Shown piece by piece: positions 36,781 through 46,012 of a stretch of 64,000 nt of DNA. The notes beneath the pieces were generated by a model. The model was not told the DNA's origin. It saw nothing but the letters and a program-made list of their open reading frames with translations, and ran no database searches. Source of the DNA: Stenotrophomonas sp. Ste86 (lineage in GTDB: Bacteria; Pseudomonadota; Gammaproteobacteria; Xanthomonadales; Xanthomonadaceae); assembly GCF_024519465.1 (NCBI RefSeq), contig NZ_JALJRW010000003.1, forward strand, positions 119,158 through 183,157, read 5' to 3'. Both the position numbers and the translations under genes were made by a program. Every line of letters begins with the position of its first letter. Position 1 is the first letter of the stretch.

Positions 36781-37560
36781 GTGAATGGCATGTTGGCACG
36801 CATGGCCAACGACCTCCCCCCGCGTCCGTCGCCGCCACTGCTGGACGATGCCTGTGCGTTGTTCCTCGACGTGGATGGCACCCTCATCGAATTCGAGCGC
36901 GACCCCGAAGCGGTCACGCTGCTGCCCGAAGTCCGCGAAGCCATCGGCCGCATCAGCGATCGCCTCGAAGGCGCCGTCGCCCTCATCAGCGGCCGCCCGC
37001 TCAACCAGCTCGACGACCTCTTCGCGCCCCTTCACCTCCCCGCCGCCGGACTGCACGGTCATGAACTGCGTCGCGCCGATGGCCACATCGACAGCCAGGC
37101 CAACAGCGCCGATACCAGCGAATGGCTGCACGCCGTACACCAGCAGGCCATGCGTTTCGCGCATGGCAACCCCGGTGTGCTGGTCGAAGACAAGGGCCGC
37201 AGCCTGGCCCTGCACTGGCGCGGTGCCCCGCATGCCGCCGACGAGGTGCGCGCGTTCGCCGAACGCCATATCCGCGGACACGCCGGCTACCGCCTGCAAC
37301 CGGGCGACCACGTCGTCGAATTCGTCCCGCAGGGCAGCGACAAAGGCCGCGCCCTGCAACAGCTGATGCAGGAATACCCCTTCCGTGGCCGCCTGCCGGT
37401 GTTCCTCGGCGACGACCTCACCGACGAATTCGGCTTCGACGCCGCCAACGCCCAGCATGGCTGGAGCGTACTGGTCGGCGCGCGCAGCCCCAGCGCCGCC
37501 GTTTTCGCCCTGCCGGACATCCGCAGCGTGCATGCGTGGCTGCGGGAAAACGCGTACTGA
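36781..37560 (+). CDS. otsB: Trehalose-6-phosphate phosphatase
   Basis: 259 residues from a GTG at 36781; ATG at 36790 or 36802 are equally possible, as no clear ribosome site decides. HAD motifs in order are ALFLDVDGTL (nucleophile Asp), ALISGRPL, the Lys in GSDKGRALQQL, and VFLGDDLTDEFGF. The cap domain begins GLHGHELRRADG. This is the OtsB pattern and length. It dephosphorylates trehalose-6-phosphate made by OtsA, encoded two genes downstream; with the intervening GH15 gene it forms an otsB-GH15-otsA operon. The role is osmoprotection and desiccation tolerance. Confidence 0.92.
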   Translation: MNGMLARMANDLPPRPSPPLLDDACALFLDVDGTLIEFERDPEAVTLLPEVREAIGRISDRLEGAVALISGRPLNQLDDLFAPLHLPAAGLHGHELRRADGHIDSQANSADTSEWLHAVHQQAMRFAHGNPGVLVEDKGRSLALHWRGAPHAADEVRAFAERHIRGHAGYRLQPGDHVVEFVPQGSDKGRALQQLMQEYPFRGRLPVFLGDDLTDEFGFDAANAQHGWSVLVGARSPSAAVFALPDIRSVHAWLRENAY

Positions 37561-37636
37561 CCCTGGCCCTTTACCCCACCGATGCCGCCCCGCTGCATCC
37601 GCTGCGGTGGCACGGCCCGAACGAGATGCAGTACCC

Positions 37637-39418
37637 ATGACACAACCCGATCTTAATCTTGGTGTAGTCGGCAACGGCAGCTTCGGCGCATTGATCGACC
37701 AACACGCACGCGTGGTGTGGAGCTGCCTGCCCACCTTCGATGGCGACCCCACCTTCTGTGCCCTGCTCAGCCCCAACCAGAACGAAGGCGGTGATTTCGC
37801 CATCGAACTGGAGGACCTGGTCAGCAGCGAACAGAGCTACCTCACCAACACGGCCATCCTGCGGACCGTGCTGCACGACAAGCACGGCGGCGCGCTGGAA
37901 ATCATTGATTTCGCCCCGCGCTGGCGCCAGAACGACCGCTTCTACCGGCCAGTCAGCCTGATCCGCCAGGTCCGTCCGCTGGCCGGCAACCCGCGCATCA
38001 TCGTGCGCGCGCGACCGCTGGCCGACTGGGGCGCGCGCGTCCCCGATGCCACCTGGGGCAGCAACCACATCCGCTGGGTCCTGCCCGATCACGTGCTGCG
38101 CCTGACCACCGACGTGCCGCTGCGGTTCGTCCGCGACGGCCTGCCCTTCGTGCTCAACCACCCGGTCAACCTGGTGCTCGGCGTGGACGAATCGCTGAAC
38201 CGCTCGCTCAGCGGTTACGTGCAGGAGTCCTTCCAACGTACCCGTGACTACTGGCGCGAGTGGGTGCGTTACCTGTCCATCCCGTTGGAATGGCAGGACG
38301 CGGTGATCCGCAGTGCGATCACCCTCAAGCTGTGCCAGTACGAAGACAGCGGCGCGATCATCGCTGCGATGACCACCTCCATCCCAGAAGCGCCCGGCAG
38401 CATCCGCAACTGGGATTACCGCTACTGCTGGCTGCGCGATGCCGCCTTCGTGGTGCGCACGCTCAACCGGCTCGGCGCCACCCGTACCATGGAGCAGTTC
38501 CTGGGCTACATCTTCAACCTGGCCACCGCCGACGGCAGCCTGCAGCCGCTGTACGGAATCGGCTTCGAGGCGAAGCTGGAGGAAACCGAAGTGGCCTCGC
38601 TGGACGGCTACCGCGGCATGGGCCCGGTGCGTCGCGGCAACCTGGCCTGGGTGCAGCGCCAGCATGATGTCTACGGCAGCGTGGTGCTTGCGTCCACCCA
38701 GCTGTTCTTCGACCAGCGCCTGCAGGACCCGGGCGATGCGCACACCTTCGCGCGGCTGGAGCCGCTCGGCGAGCAGGCCTTCGCCCTGCACGACGTGCCC
38801 GACGCCGGTCTGTGGGAATTCCGCGGCCGCACCGAAGTGCACACCTACACCAGCGCGATGTGCTGGGCCGCCTGCGACCGGTTGTGCAAGATCGCCGTGC
38901 GCCTGAAGCTGGACGACCGTGCCGATTACTGGCGCGGGCGCGCCGACATCATCCACGCGCGCATCCTGGAAAAAGCGTGGAGCGAGCAGCTGGGGCGCTT
39001 CACCGACACCTTCGACGGCCACCGCCTGGACGCGTCCTTGCTGCTGCTGGCCGATATCGGCTTCATCGAGGCCAATGACCCGCGCTTCGTCGCCACGGTC
39101 GAAGCCATCGGCCGCGACCTCAAGCATGGCAACGCGCTGTACCGGTATGTGGCGCCCGATGACTTCGGCGAGCCGGAAACCAGCTTCACCATCTGCACCT
39201 TCTGGTATATCGATGCGCTGGCGGCGATCGGCCGCCTGGACGAAGCACGCGAGATGTTCGAAACCCTGCTCGAGCGCCGCAATCACCTGGGCCTGCTCTC
39301 CGAAGACCTGGCCTTCGACAGCGGCGAGGCCTGGGGCAACTTCCCGCAGACCTATTCGCACGTCGGCCTGATCACCGCCGCCATGCGCCTGTCGCGCAGC
39401 TGGCAGGAGGCCTCATGA
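37637..39418 (+). CDS. Glycoside hydrolase family 15 protein (glucoamylase/trehalase-like)
   Basis: 593 residues. An N-terminal beta-sandwich domain (about 1-210) begins LGVVGNGSFGALIDQ. The (alpha/alpha)6 barrel has SIRNWDYRYCWLRDAAF (substrate-binding Asp/Arg), EVASLDGYRGMGPVRRGN, and LCKI and FEYGEAWGNF-like GEAWGNFPQTYSHVGLI near the end. The general acid and base are Glu residues in the family; candidates are the Glu in WEFRG and the Glu in SGEAWGNF. Its stop overlaps the otsA start by 4 bp (ATGA), so translation is coupled. GH15 enzymes include glucoamylases and bacterial/mycobacterial trehalases; context suggests trehalose turnover, which is inference. No signal peptide, so it is cytoplasmic. 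Confidence 0.88.
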   Translation: MTQPDLNLGVVGNGSFGALIDQHARVVWSCLPTFDGDPTFCALLSPNQNEGGDFAIELEDLVSSEQSYLTNTAILRTVLHDKHGGALEIIDFAPRWRQNDRFYRPVSLIRQVRPLAGNPRIIVRARPLADWGARVPDATWGSNHIRWVLPDHVLRLTTDVPLRFVRDGLPFVLNHPVNLVLGVDESLNRSLSGYVQESFQRTRDYWREWVRYLSIPLEWQDAVIRSAITLKLCQYEDSGAIIAAMTTSIPEAPGSIRNWDYRYCWLRDAAFVVRTLNRLGATRTMEQFLGYIFNLATADGSLQPLYGIGFEAKLEETEVASLDGYRGMGPVRRGNLAWVQRQHDVYGSVVLASTQLFFDQRLQDPGDAHTFARLEPLGEQAFALHDVPDAGLWEFRGRTEVHTYTSAMCWAACDRLCKIAVRLKLDDRADYWRGRADIIHARILEKAWSEQLGRFTDTFDGHRLDASLLLLADIGFIEANDPRFVATVEAIGRDLKHGNALYRYVAPDDFGEPETSFTICTFWYIDALAAIGRLDEAREMFETLLERRNHLGLLSEDLAFDSGEAWGNFPQTYSHVGLITAAMRLSRSWQEAS

Positions 39419-40779
39419 GCCGGCTGGTGGTGGTGTCCAACCGGGTCGCGGTGCCCGGGGAAACCCGCGCCGGCGGGCTGGCAGTCGGCCTGCTCGCCGC
39501 GCTCAAGGAGCGCGGCGGGGTCTGGTTCGGCTGGAGTGGCAAATCGGTGCGCGACAACAGCGGTGCGGTGCATGAGCAGGTCGAAGGCGATATCCGCTAT
39601 GTGACCATGGACCTCAACAAGCGCGACGTGGATGGCTACTACAACGGCTTTGCCAACCGCACGCTGTGGCCGCTGCTGCACTTCCGCCTGGACCTGGTCG
39701 ACTACGACCGCGCCACCCGCGAAACCTATCGCCGGGTCAACGCGCTGTTCGCCGAAAAACTCGCGCCACTGCTGCGCGAGGACGACATCGTGTGGATCCA
39801 CGATTACCACCTGATACCACTGGCCTCGCTGTTGCGCGAGCGCGGCATCGGCTGCCGGATCGGCTTCTTCCTGCACGTGCCGATGCCCTCGGCCGACCTG
39901 CTGCAGGCCATGCCCGACCACCTGCGGCTGTTTTCCAGCCTGTACGCCTATGATCTGGTCGGCTTCCAGACCCAACGCGACGCCGACCGTTTCCAATCCT
40001 ACGTGCGCCTGTTCGGTGGCGGTCGGGTGCTGGCCGATGGCGAACTGGAGGCCCCGGGCGGTCGCCGCTTCCGTGCCGCCGCCTTCCCGATTGGCATCGA
40101 TACCGAGCACATCGCGCGGCAGGCCAAGGCCGGCGCCAACAAACCGGCCGTGCGCGACCTGCGCAACAGCCTGCGCGACCGCCAGCTGGCGATCGGCGTG
40201 GACCGGCTGGATTACTCCAAGGGCCTGCCCGAGCGTTTCCTGGGCTTTGAGCGCTACCTGGAACGCCATCCGGACCAGCATGGCAGCCTCACCTACCTGC
40301 AGATCGCGCCGGTCTCGCGCGGCGATGTCACCGAGTACCGCCAGCTGCGCAGTCAGCTGGAACAGATCGCCGGGCACATCAACGGCGGCCACGCCGCGCC
40401 CGACTGGACGCCCCTGCGTTACGTCAACCAGAACTTCACCCATGCCACCTTGACCGGCTTCTACCGCGCCGCCGCGGTCGGCCTGGTCACGCCGCTGCGC
40501 GATGGCATGAACCTGGTGGCCAAAGAATACGTGGCCTCGCAGGACCCGGAAAATCCCGGTGTGCTGGTGCTGTCGCTGTTGGCGGGCGCGGCCGATGAAC
40601 TCAAACAGGCGCTGCTGGTCAATCCGCACGACCTGGATGGCGTGGCCGATGCGATCGCCACCGCCGCCACCATGCCGTTGCGCAAACGCGTGGAGCGTTG
40701 GCAGGCGATGATGGAACACCTGCGCGCGCACGACATCAACCACTGGCGGCAGACCTATCTGCAGGCCCTGGAGGGCTGA
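39415..40779 (+). CDS. otsA: Alpha,alpha-trehalose-phosphate synthase (UDP-forming type)
   Basis: 454 residues, the OtsA length, GT20 family. It joins glucose from UDP- (or ADP-) glucose to glucose-6-phosphate. Key segments are LVVVSNRV and [16 protein letters not shown] (donor loop), [39 protein letters not shown] and [14 protein letters not shown]. It is a paralogue of the GT20 half of ggpPS but lacks a phosphatase domain and has HVP where ggpPS has HHTYFPS. Last gene of the otsB-GH15-otsA operon. Confidence 0.95.
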   Translation: MSRLVVVSNRVAVPGETRAGGLAVGLLAALKERGGVWFGWSGKSVRDNSGAVHEQVEGDIRYVTMDLNKRDVDGYYNGFANRTLWPLLHFRLDLVDYDRATRETYRRVNALFAEKLAPLLREDDIVWIHDYHLIPLASLLRERGIGCRIGFFLHVPMPSADLLQAMPDHLRLFSSLYAYDLVGFQTQRDADRFQSYVRLFGGGRVLADGELEAPGGRRFRAAAFPIGIDTEHIARQAKAGANKPAVRDLRNSLRDRQLAIGVDRLDYSKGLPERFLGFERYLERHPDQHGSLTYLQIAPVSRGDVTEYRQLRSQLEQIAGHINGGHAAPDWTPLRYVNQNFTHATLTGFYRAAAVGLVTPLRDGMNLVAKEYVASQDPENPGVLVLSLLAGAADELKQALLVNPHDLDGVADAIATAATMPLRKRVERWQAMMEHLRAHDINHWRQTYLQALEG

Positions 40780-41150
40780 CGCGGGCGATTGCCCCGCTGC
40801 CCGCAGCGGACGTTGCGCGGCATGGGCGATGCTGCGGATGCCGCGCGGGCACTGACGCTTTCGACCCACATTGATTGCGGATGAAACGATTGTGTCATCG
40901 CCCTGCACAGACGCCTTGGCGTGTCGCGATCAACGCGCCGGACGGCGCAACGCCCGCTGCTGCAAGCCGTCGCCGCGATAGATCGCATTGATTGCCCCAC
41001 CTCCGGTGACCTCGAAAACGAAACCTCCCACGAAATTTCATTTCGTATTGACGGTTGCTGACCAAAGTGACGCCCCCAAGAGCCCATCCATATCGCATGG
41101 GCCGGTTCGTGTACGCCTACGTGCACGCTCTTTCCGGGGGATTTTTCTGC
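40780..41150. other. Intergenic region upstream of the OmpA-fusion gene
   Basis: 371 bp without a supportable gene. The only clear structure is a perfect inverted repeat ACGAAAT-TTC-ATTTCGT at 41030-41046, directly followed by TATTGACG, which could be an operator next to a -35 box for the gene at 41151. There is no convincing terminator after otsA; a GC-rich partial dyad lies at about 40780-40812. Confidence 0.5.
41030..41046. promoter_or_regulatory. Candidate operator, perfect 7-bp dyad
   Basis: ACGAAAT and ATTTCGT flank a 3-nt spacer. The site is AT-rich within GC-rich surroundings and lies about 105 bp before the ATG at 41151, touching a TTGACG. The binding protein is unknown. Confidence 0.45.
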
Positions 41151-42494
41151 ATGTCAGCGCTCGACCGTTTCATCGAAGATGCCGCCGTACGATTCGACCT
41201 GGGCTACCGCGCACGCAGCGTGGTCGGCGTCCTGGTCGGCTGGATCGCCTCGCACCCGCTGGGACTGGACGGGCTGGAGCAGCAGTTCGACCAGGCCGGG
41301 CTCGGCGTGCAGTTCCGCTCCTGGCAGAGCCCGCGCGAGCTCTCCCGCCCGATCCTTGCCAGTGAACTCGAACACGCCGTCGGCACCCACGCGCTCGCCA
41401 CGATGGCGCGTCGGGCTGGCTTCCCGCCGGGCACCTTCCGGGTGCTCGCCTGTGAGCTGCTGCCGGAGCTGATCGGGCTGGTGACGCCGCCCGAGGGCCA
41501 TGCACGCGTGACGGCAGGCGCCACCAGGCCGCATCTGCAGCGTCGGCGCATCACGGGCGCGGCGCCCTCGCATGCAATGCGCGGGCTGGCCCTGCGCGGA
41601 TCGCTATGGCTACTGGTGGGCATGGCCGTCGTCAGCCTCACCGCCTGGGTACATTTGAAAATGCACGCAGCGCATTGGGTGGCGCCGCAGGTCGGCGCGC
41701 AGCGCGATGCACAGCTGTCGCTGCAGCAACACGGGGACCGCATCCACGTGCAGGGCCGCCTGCCCACCGAGGCGGCGCGGCGCCAGGTCTGGAACGCCCT
41801 GGTCGCACTGCACGGCACGGCCAACGTGCGCGCCGAGATCGCGCTGGATCCGGGCACGCGCCGTCCGCGCTGGCTGGACCGGCTGATCACCCGGCTGCCG
41901 CACCTGTCCGGCGATGGCCTGTCGCTCGTCTTCGACGGCGACCGGCTGCAGCTCGATACCGCCTCCATGGATCCCACCCGGCGGCTGGACGTGTCACGAC
42001 TGTTGCGCCGCGACTTCGCCGATCTGCATACCAGCGGTCTGTGGGGCCCCGGGTTGGCCGCGCTGGCCCACCTTCCGGCGCAGGCCGATGCTGCGCAGGT
42101 GGTCGATGCACTCAACCGGACCACATTGAAGTTCCATCCCGGCTCGACGGCGCTGACCGGCGATTGCGCCGACACCGTGCAGGCCGTGGCCGCCGCACTC
42201 TCGACCGCGCCCGCTGGCACACGGATCGAAGTGGGCGCCCATACCGACAGCGCCGGTGACGCGGCGGCCGATCTGCGGTTGAGCCAGCAACGTGCCGACA
42301 CCCTGACCCATACGCTGCAGGCGCACGGCGTACCTGCAGCGATGCTGGTCCCCGTCGGTTACGGGCAGCAGCACCCGGTGGCCGACAACCGCAGCGACGA
42401 AGGCCGCGCGCGCAACCGGCGCATCCGCTACACGCTGCTCAGTCCCGATCCCGTCGTGGGCAGCGCCGACGTGCTGGCCTGGCAAACGCGGTGA
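41151..42494 (+). CDS. DUF937/YidB - transmembrane - OmpA C-terminal fusion protein
   Basis: 447 residues. The N-terminal part (about 1-120) is DUF937/YidB-like: MSALDRFIEDAAVRFDLG, GLDGLEQQFDQAGLG, and LACELLPELIGLVTPPEG. A single transmembrane helix follows at about 148-168 (LWLLVGMAVVSLTAWV). The periplasmic part holds a BON-like stretch (about 180-225, HVQGRLPTEAARRQVWNAL) and a C-terminal OmpA domain (about 320-437) with FHPGSTALTG, GAHTDSAGD, LSQQRADTLTH and RARNRRIRY. It should be an inner-membrane protein holding peptidoglycan. The ATG at 41151 gives the DUF937-like start. The combination is uncommon and its role is unknown. Confidence 0.78.
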   Translation: MSALDRFIEDAAVRFDLGYRARSVVGVLVGWIASHPLGLDGLEQQFDQAGLGVQFRSWQSPRELSRPILASELEHAVGTHALATMARRAGFPPGTFRVLACELLPELIGLVTPPEGHARVTAGATRPHLQRRRITGAAPSHAMRGLALRGSLWLLVGMAVVSLTAWVHLKMHAAHWVAPQVGAQRDAQLSLQQHGDRIHVQGRLPTEAARRQVWNALVALHGTANVRAEIALDPGTRRPRWLDRLITRLPHLSGDGLSLVFDGDRLQLDTASMDPTRRLDVSRLLRRDFADLHTSGLWGPGLAALAHLPAQADAAQVVDALNRTTLKFHPGSTALTGDCADTVQAVAAALSTAPAGTRIEVGAHTDSAGDAAADLRLSQQRADTLTHTLQAHGVPAAMLVPVGYGQQHPVADNRSDEGRARNRRIRYTLLSPDPVVGSADVLAWQTR

Positions 42495-42502
42495 ACCCCG
42501 GA

Positions 42503-42922
42503 TCAATCCAGGAAGCGCGCCGCCTGCTCCGGAGCCGGCAGGTAGCAGCGGTGATGCCGCCCGAACCAGCGGTAGCGGTTGCGTGCCAGTACGCGATAAG
42601 CACCGTCGCGCCATGCGCGTGGCAGCACCCGCAGCACGGTGACGATCCGCCACGGCCCGCCCAGTCCGCCCACCACCTGCAGGATCGCATCGGTATCGGT
42701 CCAGGCCCTGCCCCGATCCAGCAGCAGGAACGACAGCGGATCGTCGGGATCCAGGCCGTGCTGCAGCAGCAAGGCGCGTCCATGCGCGCCCTGCATCGCG
42801 GCGAAGCGATAGCGTCCGCGCCGGTCGAAACGCAGCAGGAAACGCACCCAGCGGCTGCACAAGGCGCACACGCCGTCGAACACGATCACCGCACCCTCGG
42901 CGCGCGCGTCATTACCGTTCAT
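42503..42922 (-). CDS. DCC-family (DUF393) thiol-disulphide oxidoreductase-like protein
   Basis: 139 residues with the DCC motif near the N-terminus: VIVFDGVCALCSRWV, a C-x-x-C pair preceded by Asp. Then come RFAAMQGAHGRALL, the usual SFLLLDRGRAWTDTDAIL, and a basic C-terminus RNRYRWFGRHHRC. Such proteins are thioredoxin-fold candidates of unknown substrate. It is last in the rluD-pgeF-DCC set, 4 bp after pgeF. The ATG at 42922 is chosen; no signal peptide, so cytoplasmic. Confidence 0.86.
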   Translation of the reverse strand: MNGNDARAEGAVIVFDGVCALCSRWVRFLLRFDRRGRYRFAAMQGAHGRALLLQHGLDPDDPLSFLLLDRGRAWTDTDAILQVVGGLGGPWRIVTVLRVLPRAWRDGAYRVLARNRYRWFGRHHRCYLPAPEQAARFLD

Positions 42923-42926
42923 GCGC

Positions 42927-43706
42927 TCAGGGTGCAATCCATGCCAGCGTCGCCATGCGCCCGGTACGCCGGTCGCGACGGTGCGAATAAAAACGCTGCG
43001 GCTCGGCGATGCTGCACAGCTGACCGCCACTGACGTCCGCCGGGTCGATCCCGACGCGGTGCAGGCGTCGCCGCGCCAGCGCGAACAGGTCGACCTTCCA
43101 ATGCCCGGCTCGGGTAGCGACAAAGGCTTCCTGCGCCCCCGCGTCGCGGTCGACAAAGGCGGCGAACACGTCCTCGCCGACCTCGTAATGCGCCGGCCCA
43201 GCGGCCGGACCCAACCATGCCTGCAGCTGCGCGGCCGGGGTATGCAGGGCAGCCACCGTCGCCTCCAGCATGCCGTCGGCCAGACCACGCCAACCGGCAT
43301 GGGCCGCGCCGATCTCGCTACCGTCGCGGGCGGCAAACACTACCGGCAGACAGTCGGCGGTGAGGATGGCCAGCACCACGCCCGGCACCGAGGTCACCGC
43401 CGCATCGGCGGTCGGCTCCACGTCCACGCCGACCGCAGTCGGCGGCGCATCGAACCGCAGCACCGTGGTGCTGTGGACCTGGCGCAGCCAATGCGGCGCC
43501 GACGGCAGTGCCAACCCGGCCTGCAGCAGGTCGCGGTTGCGCTGCACCTGCGCCGGGTCGTCGCCGTCGGCGGCGTAACGGTTGCCCATGTTGAACTGGT
43601 CGAACGGCGGCCGCGATCCCCCTGCGCCAAAACGCAGGGTGCTCACGGCGGTGACCCCGGGCGGGGCCGGCCAGTCGGCCGCCAGCAGCGGAACCGGTGT
43701 CTGCAT
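42927..43706 (-). CDS. pgeF: PgeF/YfiH (laccase-domain) purine nucleoside or peptidoglycan-editing enzyme
   Basis: 259 residues of the multi-copper polyphenol oxidoreductase (YfiH) fold. The metal/active-site motifs are WLRQVHS (His), LTADCLPVV (Cys) and GAAHAGWRGLADG (His); the C-terminus has DRRTGRMATLAWI. Members have been described as peptidoglycan-editing factors and as adenosine phosphorylase/deaminases (human FAMIN). The start overlaps the rluD stop by 1 nt (TGATG), so the two are translationally coupled. This rluD-pgeF order is conserved in many gammaproteobacteria. Confidence 0.92.
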   Translation of the reverse strand: MQTPVPLLAADWPAPPGVTAVSTLRFGAGGSRPPFDQFNMGNRYAADGDDPAQVQRNRDLLQAGLALPSAPHWLRQVHSTTVLRFDAPPTAVGVDVEPTADAAVTSVPGVVLAILTADCLPVVFAARDGSEIGAAHAGWRGLADGMLEATVAALHTPAAQLQAWLGPAAGPAHYEVGEDVFAAFVDRDAGAQEAFVATRAGHWKVDLFALARRRLHRVGIDPADVSGGQLCSIAEPQRFYSHRRDRRTGRMATLAWIAP

Positions 43707-44701
43707 CAGCGGCGCCCGCGCTCCAGCTCGGCAAAGCGCTTGCTGTCTTCGCGCAGCGCCTGCATCAGCGCCTGCATGTCCGCCGGCGGCGGTGCGCTGT
43801 TGGTGATCGTCTCACCGGTGATCGGGTGCACGAACTCCAGCGTTTCGGCGTGCAGCGCCTGGCGCTTGAAGCCGCGCAGCTGCGCGACCAGTTCATCGCT
43901 GGCGCCCTTGGGCAGTTTCAGCGCGCCGCCGTACAGCTGGTCGCCGATGATCGGGTGCCGCAGGTGCGCCATGTGCACGCGGATCTGGTGGGTGCGGCCG
44001 GTTTCCAAGCGGCATTCCAGCGCGGTGTGTGCACGGAAGCGCTCGCGCAGGCGGTAATGGGTGATGGCATCCTTGCCGTCTTCGCGCACGGCCATGCGCA
44101 CGCGGTCGCGCGGATGACGGTCGATCGCCGCATCGGCGGTGCCACCAGAGACCAGCGCCCCCACCACGATGGCCAGGTACTGGCGGTGCACCTGGCGCGC
44201 CGACAGCTGTTCCACCAGCGCTGTCTGCGCCTGGATGGTCCGTGCGATCACCATGACGCCGCTGGTGTCCTTGTCCAGCCGGTGCACGATGCCCGCGCGC
44301 GGCAGCACCGACAGCGACGGGTCGCGGAACAGCAACGCGTTGACCAGCGTACCGGTGGGATTGCCGGCACCGGGATGCACCACCAGGCCGACCGGCTTGT
44401 TGATGACGAACACATGCTCGTCCTCGTACAGCACCTCCAGCGGGATGTCCTCCGGCTCGGCGTGGGTCTGGGTGTCAAGCACGACATGCAGGCTGGCCAC
44501 CTCACCGCCGCGCACCGGGTCGCGCCCGCGGACCTGCTCGCCGTCCAGCAGGACGTCGCCGGACTTGATCCACTCGGTCAGCTTGGACCGGGAGAATTCG
44601 GGGAACAGCTCGGCCAGCACGGCGTCGAAACGGCGCCCGGCGGCGGTGTCGGGCACCACGGCCTGGCGGGAGGATTCGGATTCAGAAGCGTTATCGGACA
44701 T
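43706..44701 (-). CDS. rluD: 23S rRNA pseudouridine synthase D
   Basis: 331 residues. An S4 RNA-binding domain (about 20-80; [21 protein letters not shown]) is followed by the RluA-type catalytic domain with [12 protein letters not shown], whose Asp is the nucleophile, then [15 protein letters not shown]. It modifies U1911/1915/1917 in helix 69 of 23S rRNA. The ATG at 44701 gives MSDNASESE. It is divergent from bamD with 116 bp between, the arrangement found in many gammaproteobacteria. Confidence 0.95.
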   Translation of the reverse strand: MSDNASESESSRQAVVPDTAAGRRFDAVLAELFPEFSRSKLTEWIKSGDVLLDGEQVRGRDPVRGGEVASLHVVLDTQTHAEPEDIPLEVLYEDEHVFVINKPVGLVVHPGAGNPTGTLVNALLFRDPSLSVLPRAGIVHRLDKDTSGVMVIARTIQAQTALVEQLSARQVHRQYLAIVVGALVSGGTADAAIDRHPRDRVRMAVREDGKDAITHYRLRERFRAHTALECRLETGRTHQIRVHMAHLRHPIIGDQLYGGALKLPKGASDELVAQLRGFKRQALHAETLEFVHPITGETITNSAPPPADMQALMQALREDSKRFAELERGRR

Positions 44702-44817
44702 GGGGAAAGCACCGCAGGGAGACAAATTTGGGGTCCGGGCGACCACTTTCAGTCGCAGGACAGGCCACTAGGCTATCATCGACCCCTCGTATTCCAGCCG
44801 CGTCCCGCCCTGACCCC
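44702..44817. promoter_or_regulatory. Divergent rluD/bamD promoter region
   Basis: 116 bp between the divergent ATGs. Toward bamD, TATCAT at about 44774-44779 is a reasonable -10. No operator is evident. Confidence 0.5.
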
Positions 44818-45702
44818 ATGATCCGACGCTCTTTTTCGCTGTTCGCGCATGTCCGCACCGCCGCCCTGCTGCTGGTCCTGGCCCTCGTTGCCACTGGCTG
44901 CCATCGCGGCACCAAGGGCGATAACCCGGACGAAGGCCAGCCGGTCGAGAAGATCTACGAGAAAAGCCACCGCCTGATGGAAGGCGGCAACTGGAGCGGG
45001 GCCGAGACCAGCTTCCGGCGCCTGATCGCCCAGTACCCGTATGGTCCGTACACCGAGCAGGCGATGATCGAGACCGCCTACGCCCAGTACAAGGCCGGCA
45101 AGCACGATGACGCGGTGTCCAGCGTGGACCGCTTCATCCGTACCTACCCGACCCACCGCAACATCGCCTACATGTACTACCTGCGTGGCTTGGCCAACGG
45201 CAACCGCAACACGGTGTTCCTGCGCCGGGTGTGGTCGCTGGACCCGAGCCGCCGCGACCTGTCCACCCCGCGCCAGGCCTACGCCGATTTCAACATCGTC
45301 GTCGACCGCTACCCGAACAGCCGTTACGCCGCCGATGCGCGCCAGCGCATGATCGAGCTGCGCGACGTGTTCGCCCAGCACGAGCTGGACAACGCCCTGT
45401 ACTACCTGCGCCGCCAGGCCTGGGTGTCGGCCGCCGGCCGTGCCAACTACCTGCTGGAAACCTACCCCCAGAGCGCCTTCCAGTACGACGCGGTTGCCGC
45501 CTTGGGCGAGGCCTACACTCACCTGGGCAACAAGACCCTGGCCGATGACGCGCGCCGCGTGCTGGAGCTGAACCAGCCCGAGCATCCGTGGCTGCAGGGC
45601 AAGTGGCCGAAGTATCCGTGGATGATCCGCAAGCTGAATCCGTTTGCCGGCGAGAAATCCGCCAGCACCGGCCAGCGCAATGCGACGATGAACCGCAAGT
45701 AA
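44818..45702 (+). CDS. bamD: Outer-membrane assembly lipoprotein BamD
   Basis: 294 residues. Lipoprotein signal with lipobox LVATGC (Cys28), followed by TPR repeats: YEKSHRLMEGGNWSGAE, YGPYTEQAMIETAYAQYKAG, DAVSSVDRFIRTYPTH, and YYLRRQAWVSAAGRANYLLETYPQS. The conserved YYLRGLA motif is intact. It acts with BamA to insert barrels such as the two TonB receptors in this window. The C-terminal tail after 260 is basic and probably disordered. A terminator follows directly at 45706. Confidence 0.95.
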   Translation: MIRRSFSLFAHVRTAALLLVLALVATGCHRGTKGDNPDEGQPVEKIYEKSHRLMEGGNWSGAETSFRRLIAQYPYGPYTEQAMIETAYAQYKAGKHDDAVSSVDRFIRTYPTHRNIAYMYYLRGLANGNRNTVFLRRVWSLDPSRRDLSTPRQAYADFNIVVDRYPNSRYAADARQRMIELRDVFAQHELDNALYYLRRQAWVSAAGRANYLLETYPQSAFQYDAVAALGEAYTHLGNKTLADDARRVLELNQPEHPWLQGKWPKYPWMIRKLNPFAGEKSASTGQRNATMNRK

Positions 45703-45705
45703 GAC

Positions 45706-45731
45706 AAGGCCCCGCAAGGGGCCTTTTCTTT
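45706..45731 (+). terminator. Rho-independent terminator of bamD
   Basis: 8-bp stem AAGGCCCC/GGGGCCTT with loop GCAA, then TTCTTT. It begins 4 bp after the bamD stop. Confidence 0.88.
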
Positions 45732-45871
45732 GGTTCTTCTCCCATTTGAGGGGGGCGTCTTGTTGCAAGGGCCTTCGCAGCGTGGGCGCGAGGCTTACCC
45801 GTGTGGACGGGCAGTGCCGGCGGCGAGTAGATCTGGTTGCTTCTCCGCTCGGGTCTGTCGCGCGCGTGAGG

Positions 45872-45970
45872 GCCCCTTAGCGGCCGGTAGGCCCCTGGCG
45901 CAAATGTCCCCCGGCCGCGTAGCGGCCTCCTCCTTTATTTTGCCCAGGCGCCTACCGGTCGCTAAGGGGC
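45872..45970. repeat. Long nested hairpin element 1
   Basis: Arms of about 33 nt (45872-45904 and 45939-45970) pair with about two mismatches and one bulge: left starts GCCCCTTAGCGGCCGGTAGG, right ends CCTACCGGTCGCTAAGGGGC. The 34-nt loop holds a perfect inner stem GGCCGC-GTA-GCGGCC at 45913-45927. Flanking AAA/TTT sits at the arm bases toward the loop. Confidence 0.85.
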
Positions 45971-46012
45971 TCGGCTAGCGGTAATCAGATAAAAGCCAGG
46001 CGTTTTGGCGCT

